The notes below the pieces were generated by a model, which saw only the letters and a program-made list of their open reading frames with translations, ran no database searches and was not told where the DNA came from. A program made the translations under genes and the position numbers. A DNA stretch of 44,902 nt from assembly GCA_021151805.1 (NCBI GenBank), contig JAGKWN010000024.1:1-44902 (forward strand), written 5' to 3'. Below, piece by piece: positions 17,035 through 24,066 of this stretch. The stretch is from Cytophagaceae bacterium. Lineage in GTDB: Bacteria > Bacteroidota > Bacteroidia > Cytophagales > Cytophagaceae. The stretch's first letter is position 1, and each line of letters starts with the position of its first letter.

Positions 17035-18270
17035 ATGGCCAAAAATAAAGTTTTTTTATTTAGTGGTATTGTCCTGTGTTTTATAACAATAGCCTGTAAA
17101 CATCTGACAGAAAGCATATCTCCGAAACTACCGGATCAGGATCAATTGCTTGATGGCCCGGTTGCAGGATTGTCAGAAATTGAAAAAAGGCAGTTTCTGG
17201 CAGGCGATGCAGCCTTTAATGGTGAAACTTTTTTCTCAGGAAATGGGCTGGGACCGTATTTTGTTGCTACCTCTTGCGGCAGTTGCCATGCTGGTGATGG
17301 CAAAGGGCATCCGTTTACTACCTTAACCCGATTCGGCCAGTCGGATACACTTGGTAATACCTATGTGCACTTAGGTGCTCCGCAGCTGCAAAATAGGGCG
17401 CTGCCGGGTTTTGCACCAGAGCAGATTCCGGCAGGAGCGAGCTTCTCGAAATTCATGCCACCGGCAAATACAGGTTTAGGTTTTCTGGAAGCTTTAACGG
17501 ATGCGCAGATCCTGGCACATGTAGATGTTGAGGATGCCGATGGTGACGGTATTTCAGGTAGGGTTAACTATGTTTTTGCTCCGGAGTATTTTTCGCCGAT
17601 GGCTTATCATGCATCCAACAATGGCAAGTACATCGGTCGCTTTGGTAAAAAAGCTGCAGCCATCAATTTATTGCACCAGACAGTGAATGCATACAACCAG
17701 GATATGGGTATTACTTCCGAATTAGCAGAGGACGAGCCTGCGATGAATGGTATGCCGTATCCGTACTTTGATCCGTTTCCGGGTCCGGAAGTTGAACGCA
17801 CGACAATCAATAATGTAGTTTTCTATCTGCAAACATTAAAAGCTCCGGTACAACGTAATGCCGCAGATGCGGATGTGGTGGCAGGTAAACAATTGTTCAT
17901 AGAAATAAAATGTGCATCGTGTCACATTCCGGAGTGGACCACACCGAACACAACCATTGCAGCGCTTTCAAACAAAACATTTTATCCTTACACCGACTTA
18001 TTGTTACACGACATGGGGCCTGGCCTGGATGATGGATATACAGAAGGTACCGCATTGACTTATGAATGGCGGACACCGCCACTATGGGGACTTGGACTCT
18101 CACCGAATTCACAAGGGGGCTCTTATTTTCTGCTGCATGATGGTCGCGCGACTTCCATTCAACAAGCAATTGAAATGCATGGCGGCGAAGCGGCTGCTTC
18201 CAGAAATATGTTTGTAAATCTTTCTCAAAGCGATAGAAACAAACTGATCAAATTTCTTGAGAGTTTATAA
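17035..18270 (+). CDS. Di-heme oxidoreductase lipoprotein (DHOR/COG3488, putative peroxidase)
   Basis: 411 residues with a lipoprotein signal (ITIAC, Cys21). Two c-type heme motifs are present: CGSCH at 81-85 and CASCH at 293-297. The C-terminal block RTPPLWGLG, FLLHDGRA and HGGEAAASR is diagnostic for the di-heme oxidoreductase family once called thiol oxidoreductase (DUF1111). It should be a periplasm-facing or surface lipoprotein passing electrons between two hemes; peroxidase activity is only a family-level suggestion. It is the first gene of a three-gene run: Rieske follows after 17 nt and a porin after a further 46 nt. Heme attachment requires cytochrome c maturation genes not seen here. 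Confidence 0.88.
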   Translation: MAKNKVFLFSGIVLCFITIACKHLTESISPKLPDQDQLLDGPVAGLSEIEKRQFLAGDAAFNGETFFSGNGLGPYFVATSCGSCHAGDGKGHPFTTLTRFGQSDTLGNTYVHLGAPQLQNRALPGFAPEQIPAGASFSKFMPPANTGLGFLEALTDAQILAHVDVEDADGDGISGRVNYVFAPEYFSPMAYHASNNGKYIGRFGKKAAAINLLHQTVNAYNQDMGITSELAEDEPAMNGMPYPYFDPFPGPEVERTTINNVVFYLQTLKAPVQRNAADADVVAGKQLFIEIKCASCHIPEWTTPNTTIAALSNKTFYPYTDLLLHDMGPGLDDGYTEGTALTYEWRTPPLWGLGLSPNSQGGSYFLLHDGRATSIQQAIEMHGGEAAASRNMFVNLSQSDRNKLIKFLESL

Positions 18271-18287
18271 TTAGCAACAGTACGATC

Positions 18288-18731
18288 ATGGATAGGAAAA
18301 AATTTATACAAAGCTGTGGAATGATCTGCGCAGGTGGCGTAGGAATAGCAGCACTTTTACAAAGTTGTACTACCGGCCAGCATTTTGCATCCAGCGAAAT
18401 CAACGGTAGTTACCTGCATGTGGCGGCAACAGAATTTACATTGAATAAAAAGGGCGAGGCTGTAGACCGCAGGTATGTGTTGGTGCGTTCAGAGAAATTA
18501 AATTTTCCGATCTACCTCTATAAAATAAGTGAGCAGGAATATTCTGCTATCTGGATGGAATGTACGCACCAGGGCGCTGAACTGTCTGCACATGGCGAGC
18601 ATTTGTCCTGTCCTGCGCACGGTAGTGAGTTTGATAAACTAGGCAATGTGATTCAGGGACCTGCACAGACAAACCTGCGTAAGTTTAAGACACAGGTTGA
18701 AGGACCAATCATTAAAATCCTTTTATCATAA
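18288..18731 (+). CDS. Rieske [2Fe-2S] lipoprotein
   Basis: 147 residues with the Rieske cluster motifs CTHQG (C92, H94) and CPAHG (C108, H111), which bind a [2Fe-2S] cluster through two Cys and two His. The N-terminus has DRKKFIQ, then a hydrophobic stretch and LLQSC (Cys27), a probable lipoprotein signal. No quinol-oxidase-complex partner or cytochrome b is present, so this is a free-standing electron carrier rather than part of a bc1 complex. It lies 17 nt after the di-heme gene, suggesting the two exchange electrons at the envelope. Confidence 0.9.
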   Translation: MDRKKFIQSCGMICAGGVGIAALLQSCTTGQHFASSEINGSYLHVAATEFTLNKKGEAVDRRYVLVRSEKLNFPIYLYKISEQEYSAIWMECTHQGAELSAHGEHLSCPAHGSEFDKLGNVIQGPAQTNLRKFKTQVEGPIIKILLS

Positions 18732-18777
18732 TATTTCTGAAAGACTGTAATTCTATTTTCTGTTTCCCCCTAATTCA

Positions 18778-19998
18778 ATGAAAAAAATAATTACACTGCT
18801 TGTCTGCATCATACAGACTGTTGTATATGCACAGGTAGATTCCTCATTATTTAAACGCGTTGCGGTAAAAGATACAAGTGTACAACTCAATGTAGATGCG
18901 ATGTACAGCAGGCCATTCCTGTCCATCGGTAAAACACCCGTTGCTGTAGGTGGTTATCTGGAAGCCAATACCAACTATGCCGTTACCGATGGTGTGTCAG
19001 AAGGTTTTTCGTTTCAGATGCGCCGTATGACCATATTTTTATCTTCTGCGATTGGCAAGCGAATCCGTTTTTTATCCGAGATAGAGTTTGAAGATGGAAC
19101 GAAAGAAATCAATATAGAATTTGCCGCCGTTGATTTTGAATTTCACCCGATGTTTAATTTACGTGGCGGTATTATCATGAATCCGATTGGTGCATTTAAC
19201 CAGAACCATGATGGTCCGAAGTGGGAGTTCATTGAACGCCCAATTTCTGCTACTACGATTATTCCTTCTACCTGGAGCAATGTTGGTTTTGGTTTATGGG
19301 GAAAATATTCAAAGAATAAATGGGCGTTTGCTTATGAAGCATATTTGTCGAATGGTTTTGATGATCAGATCATCAACAATAATTTAAATCGCACGAGTCT
19401 GCCGGCATCCAAACTAAATCCGGATCGCTTTGAAGAAAGTTCTAACGGCATGCCTTTAACCACACTGAAGACTGCTTTGGGGCACCGCAAGTACGGAGAG
19501 ATCGGGATCTCCTGGATGGGCGGTGTGTACAATACATTTCAGGAAGATGGTTTGGTGATCGATTCGAAACGCAGAGTAGATTTAGTAGCCATTGATTTTA
19601 ATACAACATTGCCAGTCAAAACATACATCCGGGGAGAATGGGTATGGGCGTTTATAGATGTGCCTTCTACGTACTCACAGCAATATGGAAATAAACAGCA
19701 AGGTGGTTTTGTAGACATCGTACAGCCTGTACTGAAGCGCACCATGCTGGGCTTTGAGAAGGCGGTATTTAATGCCTGTGTACGTCTGGAATATTCGGAT
19801 TACAATGTGGGAACGTTTAACGAGAACGGACAAAACATCGGAGATAACATTTATGCGGTTGTGCCGGGTGTCAGCTTCAGACCCTATCCGCAAACGGTTG
19901 TTCGCGCCAATTACCGATATTCCTGGACGAGCGATTTACTTGATAATGCGCCGTCAAAAACAGCTGCGTATCAGTTCGGCTTTTCGACGTATTTTTAA
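18778..19998 (+). CDS. Outer-membrane porin (phosphate-selective porin O/P-like beta barrel)
   Basis: 406 residues with a signal peptide (MKKIITLLVC...VYAQ). The body alternates polar and hydrophobic residues in many beta strands and contains FQMRRMTIFLSSAIGKRIRF, NLRGGIIMNPIGAFNQNHD and RPISATTIIPSTWSNVG, typical of OprO/P-like porins of Bacteroidota. It ends in FGFSTYF, a C-terminal aromatic barrel strand. By position it is the outer-membrane component of the di-heme/Rieske cluster. Whether it passes an ion, a metal complex or a small organic substrate cannot be read from the sequence. Confidence 0.83.
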   Translation: MKKIITLLVCIIQTVVYAQVDSSLFKRVAVKDTSVQLNVDAMYSRPFLSIGKTPVAVGGYLEANTNYAVTDGVSEGFSFQMRRMTIFLSSAIGKRIRFLSEIEFEDGTKEINIEFAAVDFEFHPMFNLRGGIIMNPIGAFNQNHDGPKWEFIERPISATTIIPSTWSNVGFGLWGKYSKNKWAFAYEAYLSNGFDDQIINNNLNRTSLPASKLNPDRFEESSNGMPLTTLKTALGHRKYGEIGISWMGGVYNTFQEDGLVIDSKRRVDLVAIDFNTTLPVKTYIRGEWVWAFIDVPSTYSQQYGNKQQGGFVDIVQPVLKRTMLGFEKAVFNACVRLEYSDYNVGTFNENGQNIGDNIYAVVPGVSFRPYPQTVVRANYRYSWTSDLLDNAPSKTAAYQFGFSTYF

Positions 19999-20012
19999 AA
20001 AATGAACTGCTC

Positions 20013-20093
20013 AAACCTATGAGGTTTTTGCTAAATAAGCGAGCAGGTGATTCGGATATGCGAAGGGTGATGAATATAAAACCTCATAGGTTT
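20013..20093. repeat. Repeat A, copy 1 (terminal inverted repeat element)
   Basis: An 81-bp element whose ends are inverted copies, AAACCTATGAGGTTTT and AAAACCTCATAGGTTT; each end is itself near-palindromic. Its interior (GCTAAATAAGCGAGCAGG) recurs in copy 2. No protein is encoded. Confidence 0.85.
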
Positions 20094-20115
20094 CGTATCT
20101 ACAACAAAGGAAATG

Positions 20116-20253
20116 TCACCATGGTCTGTGGCACACAGACCATCATAGGCAAATGGAGTTAAGGAAGAATTTTTCTTTTTTGTATGAAAAAGCGAATATA
20201 AGATAAAGGTAAATAGAGGAAGCAGTGGGTGGTCTGTGTGCCACAGACCACGG
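20116..20253. repeat. Repeat B, copy 1 (miniature inverted-repeat element)
   Basis: About 138 bp bounded by GGTCTGTGGCACACAGACC and its reverse complement GGTCTGTGTGCCACAGACC; each end can fold on itself. The AT-rich core (GCAAATGGAGTTAAGGAAG) is shared with copy 2. It appears to sit inside a third repeat A. Confidence 0.88.
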
Positions 20254-20257
20254 CGGC

Positions 20258-20297
20258 TGAATATGCAGAGGTAATAGATACAAAACCTCATAGGTTT
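20258..20297. repeat. Repeat A remnant, copy 3
   Basis: Only the right part of repeat A remains: ATATGC, then AAAACCTCATAGGTTT at 20282-20297. Repeat B copy 1 ends directly upstream, where the left part would be expected, so B seems to have inserted into or recombined with A. Confidence 0.65.
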
Positions 20298-20317
20298 CGT
20301 TCGTATAAGCGTAAATA

Positions 20318-20354
20318 AAAATCCCGTCCTGAGTTATCGGGACGGGATTTTTTG
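20318..20354. terminator. Intrinsic terminator-like hairpin inside the repeat nest
   Basis: Twelve-base arms (20318-20329 with 20340-20351) rich in CCCGTCC/GGACGGG enclose a 10-nt loop, with A and T runs outside. It lies between the two repeat B copies, about 320 nt after the porin stop. Confidence 0.7.
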
Positions 20355-20496
20355 TCACCATGGTCTGTGGCACACAGACCATCATAGGCAAATGGAGTTA
20401 AGGAAGAATGCTTCTTTTTTGTATGAAAAAGTGAATATAAGATAAAGGTAAATAGAGAGGAAGAGTGGGTGGTCTGTGTGCCACAGACCACGGTGA
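20355..20496. repeat. Repeat B, copy 2
   Basis: 142 bp, the most complete copy. Its terminal inverted repeats extend to 27 bp with one mismatch, starting TCACC and ending GGTGA. The core differs from copy 1 by scattered substitutions and small indels, so the copies have diverged since duplication. Confidence 0.88.
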
Positions 20497-20499
20497 TGT

Positions 20500-20578
20500 A
20501 AACCTATGAGGTTTTGCTAAATAAGCGAGCAGGTAATTCGGATATGCGAAGGTGATGGATATAAAACCTCATAGGTTT
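20500..20578. repeat. Repeat A, copy 2
   Basis: 79 bp, nearly identical to copy 1 including the GCTAAATAAGCGAGCAGG interior, in the same orientation. It starts 3 nt after repeat B copy 2. Confidence 0.85.
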
Positions 20579-20604
20579 TGTATCTATATTATAGAATAAA
20601 AAAG

Positions 20605-20640
20605 AAAGGTCTTCCCAATAGCTATCAGGAAGACCTTTTT
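20605..20640 (-). terminator. Terminator of the sterol-desaturase-like gene
   Basis: An 11-bp perfect stem (20605-20615 with 20628-20638) and 12-nt loop lie just past the minus-strand stop. The T run is present on the plus strand and A/T-rich sequence on the other side, so it may work both ways. Confidence 0.7.
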
Positions 20641-20644
20641 CTAG

Positions 20645-21670
20645 TTACGCTGCAGTAGTTTGTTGCTGCGCTGCAGCTGCTTTTTGTTTTTTAATTTCTC
20701 TTTGTAATGCTTTTGCTGTTTGAGAGAAATCTCCAGGTCTCCAGCCTGGAGGGCCGAAGATGTACATAAATTTATGACCCCAGTTTGATGTGCTTTTTAC
20801 ATCGTTCCAGATGTCTCTGTATTCATGACCTAAAATGATTAATGGGTTATACGAATGTGGCGGGTGTACAACACCGAATTTGATTTCAATGTTTTCATCA
20901 TCCAACACTTCATGTGTACCGAATATTTTATCGAAGATGTTTAAGTACCCACCGTGGTTTTTATCCATGTATTCGATATTCTGAGCATGGTGTACCTGGT
21001 GCTGCTTGTGTGTATTCATGAATTTTTCGAAGAAGCCAAGGTATGGCATGAACTTCGTGTGTAACTGGAACTGCCATAAAGACTGAATAGAAAGACAGAT
21101 CATAACCATAACCGGACTAAAACCGATAGCAGGCAACCACAACCAGAAGATTGGTTTGTAGATCAATGTTACCCAACCGTTACGAATACCTGAACCTAAA
21201 TTGAAATTATCAGAAGAGTGGTGAACGATGTGCGCAGCCCACAGACATCTGATGGTATGGCTTAAGCGGTGGTACCAGTAATAATTGAAATCATCACACA
21301 CCTGGCAGATCAGGAACAGATACCAGGCCATGCCGAATGATGTCCAGCCGAAAATGTTGACACAATTCGGTTCAAAGAAGTTATATGCTTCACCGGGGTT
21401 GATTGGCGTATTGAATAATTTATATACACCAATAAACATGGCAAATGAAAGTATCTTAGCAAATACTGCTACAACAACAGAACCTGCACCCATAGATACG
21501 CTTGCACCGAAATCTTTCCATTGATACAATTCCGGATCGTATTTTAAACTAAGAACAATTTCCAGACCGATAAGCAGAACAAATGCAATAACTCCATAAG
21601 CAGCTATTGGGTCATCAAATTTATATTCACCCTGGAGTTTGTGAATAATATCTACAATTGATTGAAACAT
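20645..21670 (-). CDS. Sterol desaturase/fatty acid hydroxylase-superfamily membrane protein
   Basis: 341 residues with several hydrophobic segments and the three histidine clusters of the di-iron membrane hydroxylase superfamily: HRLSH at 134-138, HIVHH at 147-151 and HKQHQVHH at 221-228. A further HG...GTH lies downstream (about 239-253). Such enzymes hydroxylate or desaturate lipids in the membrane using O2; the substrate could be a fatty acid, sphingolipid base or carotenoid. An unusual Ala/Gln/Lys-rich tail ends the protein. It has its own -7 box at 21704-21711 and its own terminator, so it is monocistronic. Confidence 0.88.
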   Translation of the reverse strand: MFQSIVDIIHKLQGEYKFDDPIAAYGVIAFVLLIGLEIVLSLKYDPELYQWKDFGASVSMGAGSVVVAVFAKILSFAMFIGVYKLFNTPINPGEAYNFFEPNCVNIFGWTSFGMAWYLFLICQVCDDFNYYWYHRLSHTIRCLWAAHIVHHSSDNFNLGSGIRNGWVTLIYKPIFWLWLPAIGFSPVMVMICLSIQSLWQFQLHTKFMPYLGFFEKFMNTHKQHQVHHAQNIEYMDKNHGGYLNIFDKIFGTHEVLDDENIEIKFGVVHPPHSYNPLIILGHEYRDIWNDVKSTSNWGHKFMYIFGPPGWRPGDFSQTAKALQREIKKQKAAAAQQQTTAA

Positions 21671-21703
21671 GATTATTGTATTTTAAGTAGGTTAATACTA
21701 GAC

Positions 21704-21711
21704 CAAATTTA
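21704..21711 (-). promoter_or_regulatory. -7 element for the sterol-desaturase-like gene
   Basis: The minus strand reads TAAATTTG, an exact TAnnTTTG match, 33 nt before the ATG. It directly abuts the T run of the preceding gene's terminator. Confidence 0.5.
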
Positions 21712-21756
21712 CAAAAAAGGAGGTAAATGTCTATGAAAAACAGACTGAACCTCCTT
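21712..21756 (-). terminator. Terminator of the GH3 lipoprotein operon
   Basis: On the minus strand AAGGAGGT and ACCTCCTT pair across a 24-nt loop and are followed by TTTTTTG. It lies 37 nt past the GH3 stop. Confidence 0.65.
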
Positions 21757-21792
21757 GATTTAAATCAGTTTTAACATGGATTTAAAGAAGAA

Positions 21793-22980
21793 CTAATTGA
21801 CTTTTTTATTTTTTAAGGTCATGATGCGGATATAAGCCTCAGTGATCCTGCTTTCCGGTATTTCACCCGATAAAACCAGTTTTTTAATGATGGCATGTAT
21901 ATCGGATGCTTTCATACGGTCAGAAGCATTCACATTATTGCCAAATACCAATACATCCACACCGGCAAGGATCGATAATTTGATTGCATTTTCCTGTCCG
22001 TAATTTTTACTGATTGCATGCATCTGCATATCGTCAGAAAAAACCACGCCTTTAAACTCAAGCATATTTCTTAAAATATCCGTCACCACAACTTTTGAAA
22101 GTGTGCCCGGCAATTTGGATGCGTCCAGGTGTTCATTGATAATATGTGCTGTCATGACTGCGTCGATCTTGCCGGATTGGATCAGTGTTTTGTATGGAAG
22201 CAGTTCAATAATATTCCAGTGATTGGTTACATCAACAATACCTAAATGTGAGTCGGACATGGAGCTGCCGTGACCGGGAAAATGTTTTACAATTGTTTTG
22301 ATGCCCTGGTCATGATGCGCGTCAATACTTGCAGTAGCCTGCTGTACCACAATTGCCGGATCTGCGGAGTAACTTCTGCCAACTTTAGCAATAACCGGAT
22401 TATTTGGATTGGTCGCAAGGTCCAGGCACGGCGCGTAGTTTAAATTGATGCCCAATTCTCTTAATTCCTTTGCAAGGTTGTTTGTATAATATGTTGTGGA
22501 ATCAAGGTTGTTGAGACTGCCTAAATAAGCGGCAGATGGCATTGGAACGAATCCATACTTTTCTTTCAAGCGGTGTACTTTGCCGCCTTCTTCGTCAATA
22601 CTAACAAACATGCGTGTTGGCGCATCATCCTGTAAATCCTTGATGAGTTTTTTTAATGTTTCAGCAGAATTGGTTACTGCAATATTTTTTTCGAACAGAA
22701 TAATGCCACCGATTTTTCCGGCTTTAATTTCAAGCAGCAGAGAATCTGTTTCTGCAATGCTTTTACGGTCATTGATACCGATCATAATCATCTGTCCGAT
22801 TTTTTCATCAAGCGAAACATCTTCATGCTGAATTTCTTCATCCGCTTTTCCGTCGCCGTCTCTGTCATCTGCTACATCAGTGATGTCGTCCTGTTTGTTA
22901 CCGCTTACGGCCGGTTGTTTTTTACAGGCAATGAAAAGTAGAGAGAGTGAAAGAAGTAAGATTGTTAGTAAAGATTTCAT
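21793..22980 (-). CDS. GH3 beta-N-acetylhexosaminidase-like lipoprotein (NagZ-type catalytic domain)
   Basis: 395 residues with a lipobox (FIAC, Cys19). The GH3 domain spans about 55-390. KHFPGHG at 232-238 and the Asp-His pair D243/H245 form the loop diagnostic of NagZ-type N-acetylglucosaminidases; the nucleophile is D316 in VVFSDDMQM. Substrate is probably muropeptides or chitooligosaccharides outside the cytoplasm. Residues 31-49 are very acidic, with DRDGDGKADE resembling a calcium-binding thrombospondin-3-like loop. No beta-lactamase or second GH3 domain follows, so this is the single-domain form. It is 21 nt downstream of a second lipoprotein gene and shares its transcript. Confidence 0.9.
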   Translation of the reverse strand: MKSLLTILLLSLSLLFIACKKQPAVSGNKQDDITDVADDRDGDGKADEEIQHEDVSLDEKIGQMIMIGINDRKSIAETDSLLLEIKAGKIGGIILFEKNIAVTNSAETLKKLIKDLQDDAPTRMFVSIDEEGGKVHRLKEKYGFVPMPSAAYLGSLNNLDSTTYYTNNLAKELRELGINLNYAPCLDLATNPNNPVIAKVGRSYSADPAIVVQQATASIDAHHDQGIKTIVKHFPGHGSSMSDSHLGIVDVTNHWNIIELLPYKTLIQSGKIDAVMTAHIINEHLDASKLPGTLSKVVVTDILRNMLEFKGVVFSDDMQMHAISKNYGQENAIKLSILAGVDVLVFGNNVNASDRMKASDIHAIIKKLVLSGEIPESRITEAYIRIMTLKNKKVN

Positions 22981-23001
22981 CAGTATTGTTTCTATAGGAT
23001 T

Positions 23002-23985
23002 TTAATTATTTGAATAATAAGTTCTTGATGTATTGAGTACGGTATCAGCTGCAGAGAAGGTGAAATTGCCCGCATTCCATTTGTATTCAATGACTGTGGA
23101 ATCATGATTTACTTTTTCCATCAGCCCTTCTTCTGCCTGCTCTTCTTCATATTCTTTTGATTGGAGAATACTCATAATATATCCTGATTTACCCAATGAA
23201 TCGGAGGGGAAAATTAAATAACTGTGACTGTAAAAAAGACCTGAATCGGATACTGAAAATGTTTCAGGGCAGCTGATTAATTTTTTTCCGTTCCAAAGAA
23301 ATGTATAATCATATGCAGCGTAGCCACAAGCCGGATATGCAGTGGAAATAGAAAAACTTTCCTGGATACCTGCCAAGCCTGTTGGTTTGTTCTCTTCAAA
23401 ATCAAAATAATAGTAGAATGTGTATGGAGCATCTCCTTCTATATATATATCCAGCTCTATTTTTTCTTTTGCAAGTATTTTTTCGGATTGAATGAGCGCG
23501 GCTTCACCGGTAAATTTTTTTAAGCCTTGATTGTAATCAACGGTCAGACTTACCATCTTACCTGACTTAAGTGTATCTAATTGACAGGCAATTTTGGATT
23601 GCGGCAGATAACCATATTGAACCTGATTATCTAATGTATAAGAAATTTTGTATACAGGTTCAGCCCAATCTCTTGAAATATGATTGCCGATATATTCTTC
23701 AACAGTAAGTATCTCGCCTTCTAACAAATGTAATCCGGTTGTATGTTGTAAGGCTGAATCCGAGTATAGTTCAGTGGTATGAGTTACAATTGATTTTGCG
23801 CCCAGGCGGTTTATACCTTCTGTATAATGTATGTTTGAAAAGGAGGCTGCATTGATAGCCTTCACCGGGGTTGAATCAACCGGAACAACTACAGCAGTTG
23901 AATCTGTAGCGATTTGATTTCCATCTTTATCAGAACATGCGACCAATAAGATTGTAAGTGAAAATAAAATGAAGAGCTGTTTCAT
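23002..23985 (-). CDS. Lipoprotein of unknown function co-transcribed with the GH3 gene
   Basis: 327 residues with a clear lipobox (LLVAC, Cys17). The acidic CSDKDG just after the cysteine resembles a lipoprotein surface-export signal of Bacteroidota, so surface exposure is possible. The body has no recognised catalytic motif. Residues about 55-150 (ELYSDSALQHTTGLHLLEGE, PVYKISYTLDNQVQYGYLP) resemble an SH3-like or beta-rich domain, and an acidic EEYEEEQAEEG-type patch lies near the C-terminus. It starts the two-gene unit with the GH3 enzyme, so a cell-wall or glycan-related role is an inference from context only. Confidence 0.72.
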   Translation of the reverse strand: MKQLFILFSLTILLVACSDKDGNQIATDSTAVVVPVDSTPVKAINAASFSNIHYTEGINRLGAKSIVTHTTELYSDSALQHTTGLHLLEGEILTVEEYIGNHISRDWAEPVYKISYTLDNQVQYGYLPQSKIACQLDTLKSGKMVSLTVDYNQGLKKFTGEAALIQSEKILAKEKIELDIYIEGDAPYTFYYYFDFEENKPTGLAGIQESFSISTAYPACGYAAYDYTFLWNGKKLISCPETFSVSDSGLFYSHSYLIFPSDSLGKSGYIMSILQSKEYEEEQAEEGLMEKVNHDSTVIEYKWNAGNFTFSAADTVLNTSRTYYSNN

Positions 23986-24018
23986 AATTACAATCAGGGG
24001 TTCAGATGCGTAAAATAA

Positions 24019-24056
24019 AAAAGCAGCACAGGATTAACATATCCTGTGCTGCTTTT
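24019..24056 (-). terminator. Strong terminator of pgi
   Basis: A perfect 16-bp stem (24019-24034 with 24041-24056) rich in GCAGCACAGGAT has a 6-nt loop. On the minus strand it follows the pgi stop and ends in a T-rich stretch. Confidence 0.85.
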
Positions 24057-24066
24057 ATAAATGAAA

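Noticed and set aside
20031..20491. Several overlapping small frames in the repeat nest
   Set aside because: They simply read through the repeat A and B palindromes; the same peptides appear twice because the DNA is duplicated. No start context or family supports them.
20013..20578. A CRISPR array
   Set aside because: The repeats are long, palindromic, irregularly spaced and nested. There are no uniform spacers and no cas genes.
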